DNA of 64,000 bases from Sphingomonas hominis (GTDB lineage Bacteria; Pseudomonadota; Alphaproteobacteria; Sphingomonadales; Sphingomonadaceae), in NCBI RefSeq assembly GCF_013328205.1, contig NZ_JABULH010000003.1:248001-312000 (forward strand), written 5' to 3'. A program made the translations under genes and the position numbers. This document shows, in pieces, positions 60,923-64,000 of the stretch (its first letter is position 1; each line of letters starts with the position of its first letter). Under the pieces are notes generated by a model. It saw nothing but the letters and a program-made list of their open reading frames with translations. It ran no database searches and was not told the DNA's origin.

Positions 60923-61482
60923 GCCGACACCTTCTCTTGCGCGGGTTGCTCGCTCGCGGTACGCGGCGCGGGCTTGATCGCCTCTTCGCCCGACTGGCCC
61001 GCGACTTCGCGGATCGCGTCGACGATATTGGGGTAGGCGGCGCAGCGGCAGATGTTGCCGCTCATCCGCTCGCTAATCTCCGCGTCGGAGAGCGATACCT
61101 CGCCCAGATCGCCGGTGACATGGCTGGCCCAGCCCTTCTTCACCTCGTCGAGCATGCCGACCGCCGAGCAGATCTGCCCCGGCGTGCAGTAACCGCACTG
61201 GTAACCGTCGTGCGACACGAACGCGGCCTGCATCGGGTGGAGATCTTCCACCGTGCCCAGCCCCTCGATCGTCACGATCTCGTCATCCTGATGCATCACG
61301 GCGAGCGACAGGCAGGAGTTGATGCGCCGTCCGTTGACCAGCATCGTGCACGCCCCACACTGACCATGGTCGCAGCCCTTCTTGCTGCCGGTCAGTCCCA
61401 GGTGCTCGCGACACAGGTCGAGAAGCGAGGTGCGGACATCGACATCCGCGTCGTAGGTTTTCTGATTAATGGTGAAGCGCAT
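60919..61482 (-). CDS. paoA: Aldehyde oxidoreductase 2Fe-2S subunit (PaoA/YagT-like)
   Basis: 187 residues. The plant-ferredoxin-like cluster is GCDHGQCGACTMLVNGR with a later Cys in NSCLSL; the second 2Fe-2S domain has YQCGYCTPGQ and GNICRCAAYPN. AAAAGGCGG precedes the ATG at 61482. E. coli PaoA has a twin-arginine signal, but here the protein begins directly with MRFTINQ, so the complex is predicted cytoplasmic. First gene of the minus-strand operon; 37 bp from the divergent glycerophosphodiesterase gene. Confidence 0.94.
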   Translation of the reverse strand: MRFTINQKTYDADVDVRTSLLDLCREHLGLTGSKKGCDHGQCGACTMLVNGRRINSCLSLAVMHQDDEIVTIEGLGTVEDLHPMQAAFVSHDGYQCGYCTPGQICSAVGMLDEVKKGWASHVTGDLGEVSLSDAEISERMSGNICRCAAYPNIVDAIREVAGQSGEEAIKPAPRTASEQPAQEKVSA

Positions 61483-61519
61483 GATCCGCCTTTTCGCTGC
61501 TCGTCCCGTAACGTGCGTT

Positions 61520-62611
61520 ATGCGCTTCATATCCCTGCGAATGACTCTCACCGCCGCGCTGCTGCTGGCATCGGGCCACGCGGCGGGGCAGGGTGCGCGC
61601 ATGACCGCCGCTCCTGCCAGCCCGCGCCTGTCCTCGCCCCCGATCGTGATCGCGCATCGCGGTGCCAGCGGCGAGCGGCCCGAACACACGTTGGCGAGCT
61701 ACACTCGCGCGATCGAGCAGGGCGCTGACGTGATCGAGCCCGACCTGGTGCCGACCAAGGACGACGTGCTGGTCGCGCGGCACGAGAATGAGATTTCCGA
61801 GACCACCGACGTCGCGGATCACGCCGAGTTCGCCGCGCGGCGCACGACCAGGATAATCGACGGCCAGACGCTGACCGGCTGGTTCACCGAGGATTTCACG
61901 CTCGCCGAGTTGAAGACGCTGCGCGCGAAAGAGCGGCTGCCGCAACTGCGCGCCGCCAACACCGCGTTCGACGGGCAGGAAACGATCCCGACGCTGGCCG
62001 AGATCATCGCGCTGGCGAAGGCGCGGGGTGTGGCGATCTATCCCGAGACCAAACACCCGACCTATTTCGCGCGCATCGGCCATCCCACCGACCGGCTGCT
62101 GGTCGATCAACTCAAGGCCGCGGGATGGGACGGTGCAGACGCGCCCGTGTTCATCCAGTCGTTCGAGGTGGACAACCTCAAGCGGTTGAAGACGCTGACG
62201 CGAGTTCGGCTGATCCAGCTCGTCGCCGCTGCCGGAGCGCCCGCCGACGGCGCCGCAGTCAGCTACGCCGCGATGGTGACACCGGCGGGGTTGCGGGAGG
62301 TGGCCCGCTACGCTTGGGGAATAGGGCCGGACAAGGCGATGCTGTGGCAGATTCGGGGGCAGGGCGACGCGCCCACCACGCTGGTCGCCGACGCGCACGC
62401 CGCGGGATTGCGCGTGCATCCCTGGACCTATCGCGCGGAGAATGTGTTCGTGCGCGCACCCTTCCGCCGTGTGGGTGAGCCGCACGTGCATGGCGATGTC
62501 GCGGGCGAGATGGCGGCGGCGCTGACACAGGGGATAGACGGGTTCTTTACCGACTTTCCTGCTATCGGTGTCGCGACACGTGACGGTCATGTCGCGCGGG
62601 AGAACGAGTGA
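61520..62611 (+). CDS. glpQ: Glycerophosphodiester phosphodiesterase, exported
   Basis: 363 residues. Signal peptide (MTLTAALLLASGHAAGQG) then a GDPD TIM barrel: IVIAHRGASGERPEHTLAS (catalytic His and Arg), DVIEPDLVPTKDDVLVARHE (metal ligands Glu/Asp, second His) and YPETKHP. It hydrolyses glycerophosphodiesters to glycerol 3-phosphate in the periplasm. Starts at 61520 or 61541 both keep the signal; earlier in-frame starts would run into the paoA coding region. Confidence 0.93.
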   Translation: MRFISLRMTLTAALLLASGHAAGQGARMTAAPASPRLSSPPIVIAHRGASGERPEHTLASYTRAIEQGADVIEPDLVPTKDDVLVARHENEISETTDVADHAEFAARRTTRIIDGQTLTGWFTEDFTLAELKTLRAKERLPQLRAANTAFDGQETIPTLAEIIALAKARGVAIYPETKHPTYFARIGHPTDRLLVDQLKAAGWDGADAPVFIQSFEVDNLKRLKTLTRVRLIQLVAAAGAPADGAAVSYAAMVTPAGLREVARYAWGIGPDKAMLWQIRGQGDAPTTLVADAHAAGLRVHPWTYRAENVFVRAPFRRVGEPHVHGDVAGEMAAALTQGIDGFFTDFPAIGVATRDGHVARENE

Positions 62612-62895
62612 TGCGTCGAGTTGTGCTGATGCTGGCGGCGGTGCCGCTGCTCGCGACCGGGGGCTGCGTCAGGACGGCGTGGAACGTCGCGACGATGCCG
62701 GTGCGCGCGGTCGGCAAGGCAGCGGATCTCGCCACCACCAGCCCGCGCGAGCGCGACGAGAAGTACGTCCGCCAGCAGCGCAAGCAGGCCGAGCGCGAGG
62801 AACGCGAGCGCCGCGATTACGAGCGTGACTGCCGCAAGAGGCGCGACGCTTGCCCGCCCTACCAGGGCTATGTCGCCGGGCAGCGCGAACGCTGA
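62611..62895 (+). CDS. Small basic lipoprotein, function unknown
   Basis: 94 residues. Lipoprotein signal with lipobox LLATGGC (Cys about 19). The mature part has a short hydrophobic piece, then a highly charged helix (RDEKYVRQQRKQAEREER) and a Cys pair in YERDCRKRRDACPPY. TGATG couples it to the glycerophosphodiesterase gene. No family recognised. Confidence 0.75.
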   Translation: MRRVVLMLAAVPLLATGGCVRTAWNVATMPVRAVGKAADLATTSPRERDEKYVRQQRKQAEREERERRDYERDCRKRRDACPPYQGYVAGQRER

Positions 62896-62950
62896 AGCTA
62901 AGCGCAATCAGCGCGGGCCTGTCACGCCTCGCCGGGCCTATTTGCCTCGC

Positions 62951-63022
62951 ATCATCCTCGACCTGATCCGAGGACCCGCTTTAACGTCGGCGCCGAGAAG
63001 AAGCGTGATCCCGGATCAGGTC
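62951..63022. repeat. REP-like inverted pair
   Basis: ATCATCCTCGACCTGATCC, GAGGACCCGCTT, then AAGCGTGATCCCGGATCAGGTC. Degenerate inverted pair of the dispersed family, between converging lipoprotein genes. Confidence 0.75.
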
Positions 63023-63035
63023 AAACGGGAACGCA

Positions 63036-63392
63036 TTAGCGATCGCTGAAATTGCCGCCGGTCGCGGGCTCGCCCGCCGCTTCGTCACGCGAGGCGCGCG
63101 CGGTCATGCCGGTCGCCGACGCATCGTCCGCCATCTGTTCGTCCTGCGACGGCGTGGTCTCGGGCGGCAGCGCCTCGGCGGTGGCATTCAGGTCGATTGA
63201 CGGGAGCGGCTCGGGCGTCGTCGTCTGGGCGGGCAGCGGCTCGACCGGCGGCGGCGTCTCGACTGCGGTATTCTCCTCGACGACGTTCTCACTCACGGTC
63301 GCGTCGTCACGCGAGCCCGAGCAACCGGGCAGGCCTGCGACGAGCAGCAACGCACCGCCGAGTGTGAGTACGGCCTTGTTCTTCCTGATCAT
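63036..63392 (-). CDS. Small acidic lipoprotein, function unknown
   Basis: 118 residues. Lipoprotein signal with lipobox VAGLPGC (Cys about 24). The mature part is low-complexity, rich in E, T, P and A (EENTAVETPPPVEPLPAQ), and predicted disordered. It starts 25 bp after the transpeptidase stop, on the same strand, so it may be its operon partner at the cell envelope. Confidence 0.7.
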   Translation of the reverse strand: MIRKNKAVLTLGGALLLVAGLPGCSGSRDDATVSENVVEENTAVETPPPVEPLPAQTTTPEPLPSIDLNATAEALPPETTPSQDEQMADDASATGMTARASRDEAAGEPATGGNFSDR

Positions 63393-63417
63393 CAACGCAT
63401 CCTTACAAACGAAACCA

Positions 63418-64000
63418 TTACAGCGAGGCGAGCGTCTGCTTCGCCTGTCGCGCCTCGACCTTGCTGGCCAATTCGCCGTCCCAGCCGTACGGGTCTTCAC
63501 GAAAGCCGACCTGACCCGTCGGACTCGCGAACGCGGTCCAGTACAGCAGGTACACCGCGACCGGTTCAGCCATCTTCGCGCGCACCGTCTTGCCCGCCGC
63601 CACGGTGGTGTCGATCGCCGCGGGCTGCCATTCGGGCGTGGTCTTCATCAATAGCTTGGCGAGCGCTTCGGGCTTTTCCAGCCGCACGCAGCCGTGGCTG
63701 GCGAGGCGGTCGAAGCGCGAGAAGCCTTGTTGTGCGGGCGTATCGTGCAGGTAGACCGCGAAATCGTTGGCGAAATCGAACTTGTAGCGCCCGAGCGCGC
63801 TCTTCTCCGACGATTGCTGCAACCGCTTCGATCCGCCATTGTCGATCACGCGGAAACCGTTGCGCTTCAGATAGCCGGGGTTGGCGCGCTCCTTGGGCCA
63901 CAATTCCTTGTCGGCGATCGAGCTCGGCACGTTCCACGGCGGATTGAGCACCACCGAGTGGATCGACGACACCAGCATCGGCGTCTCGTTGCCCGGCCGC
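63418..64000 (-). CDS. L,D-transpeptidase of the YcbB/LdtD type (N-terminal part beyond the window)
   Basis: The C-terminal 194 residues of a YkuD-domain protein; the frame is open to the window edge (visible start GRPGNETPMLVSS). NPPWNVPSSIADKELWP, YLHDTPAQQGF and the active site SHGCVRLEKPEAL are clear, and the tail keeps REDPYGWDGEL. Same family as the gene at 1991-3421 but with different surroundings. 3-3 peptidoglycan cross-linking is expected. Confidence 0.9.
   Translation of the reverse strand, partial: RPGNETPMLVSSIHSVVLNPPWNVPSSIADKELWPKERANPGYLKRNGFRVIDNGGSKRLQQSSEKSALGRYKFDFANDFAVYLHDTPAQQGFSRFDRLASHGCVRLEKPEALAKLLMKTTPEWQPAAIDTTVAAGKTVRAKMAEPVAVYLLYWTAFASPTGQVGFREDPYGWDGELASKVEARQAKQTLASL

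Noticed and set aside
60923-61689. Longer PaoA with about 69 extra N-terminal residues
   Set aside because: The extension is antisense to the glycerophosphodiesterase gene; AAAAGGCGG marks the ATG at 61482.

Overview
The window is high-GC chromosomal DNA from an alphaproteobacterium, most likely Sphingomonas or a close relative. The evidence is gene content (PccR/ScfR-type regulator, DUF6456 protein, membrane-anchored CycM-like cytochrome c, Ku/LigD, PaoABC-type dehydrogenase), dense 4-bp ATGA/GTGA overlaps between co-transcribed genes, and many copies of a dispersed palindromic repeat of the GTCATCCCGGACTTGATCC type. I saw no phage, transposase, integrase, CRISPR array or rRNA. One tRNA gene is present, tRNA-Val(UAC).

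Layout. 1-5.9 kb: the 3' part of a galactose/arabinose 1-dehydrogenase-like gene, a FadR-type GntR regulator, an L,D-transpeptidase lipoprotein, a GGDEF-EAL c-di-GMP enzyme, and a 54-residue acidic protein behind a sigma-EcfG-like promoter. 6-9.85 kb: the tRNA, a poorly coding stretch, a DUF6456 gene, three degenerate ~0.2 kb repeats, an unusual DapF-like epimerase, and about 1 kb of non-coding DNA with an array of ~74-bp repeats. 9.85-24.5 kb: mostly housekeeping genes: two secreted S9 peptidases, the Ku/LigD end-joining pair, pdxH, a cation efflux protein, a PhzF protein, a methyltransferase, prephenate dehydratase, cytochrome c and a LOG protein. 24.5-33 kb: a GT-C-like membrane protein, GtrA and a methyltransferase, then otsB-GH15-otsA (trehalose) facing an MscS channel gene with its own EcfG-like promoter. 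33-37.3 kb: an M13 peptidase and acetyl-CoA synthetase.

37.4-48.5 kb is the metabolic core. A ScfR/PccR-type regulator diverges from a run of genes for propionyl-CoA to succinyl-CoA: pccB, epimerase, enoyl-CoA hydratase-like protein, B12-dependent methylmalonyl-CoA mutase, bioB, pccA. BioB supplies the biotin that PccA carries, and acs is the adjacent short-chain acyl activation gene. A two-gene module (ribbon-helix-helix protein plus coiled-coil protein) with its own perfect palindromic operator sits inside this run.

48.8-53.6 kb: an OprM-MacA-MacB tripartite efflux operon. 53.8-61.5 kb (minus strand): paoA-paoB-paoC-paoC2-xdhC-mocA, a molybdenum-cytosine-dinucleotide hydroxylase with two molybdopterin subunits and its cofactor maturation genes. 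61.5-64 kb: a glycerophosphodiesterase, two small lipoproteins, and a second L,D-transpeptidase cut by the window end.

The most unusual signals are non-coding. Two elements (33141-33256 and 48637-48746) share the same predicted fold (hairpin, hairpin, three-way junction with two hairpins) but almost no sequence. A tandem array of ~74-bp units carries paired TAACCTT half-sites 11 bp apart. The self-contained operator/RHH/coiled-coil module is the third.
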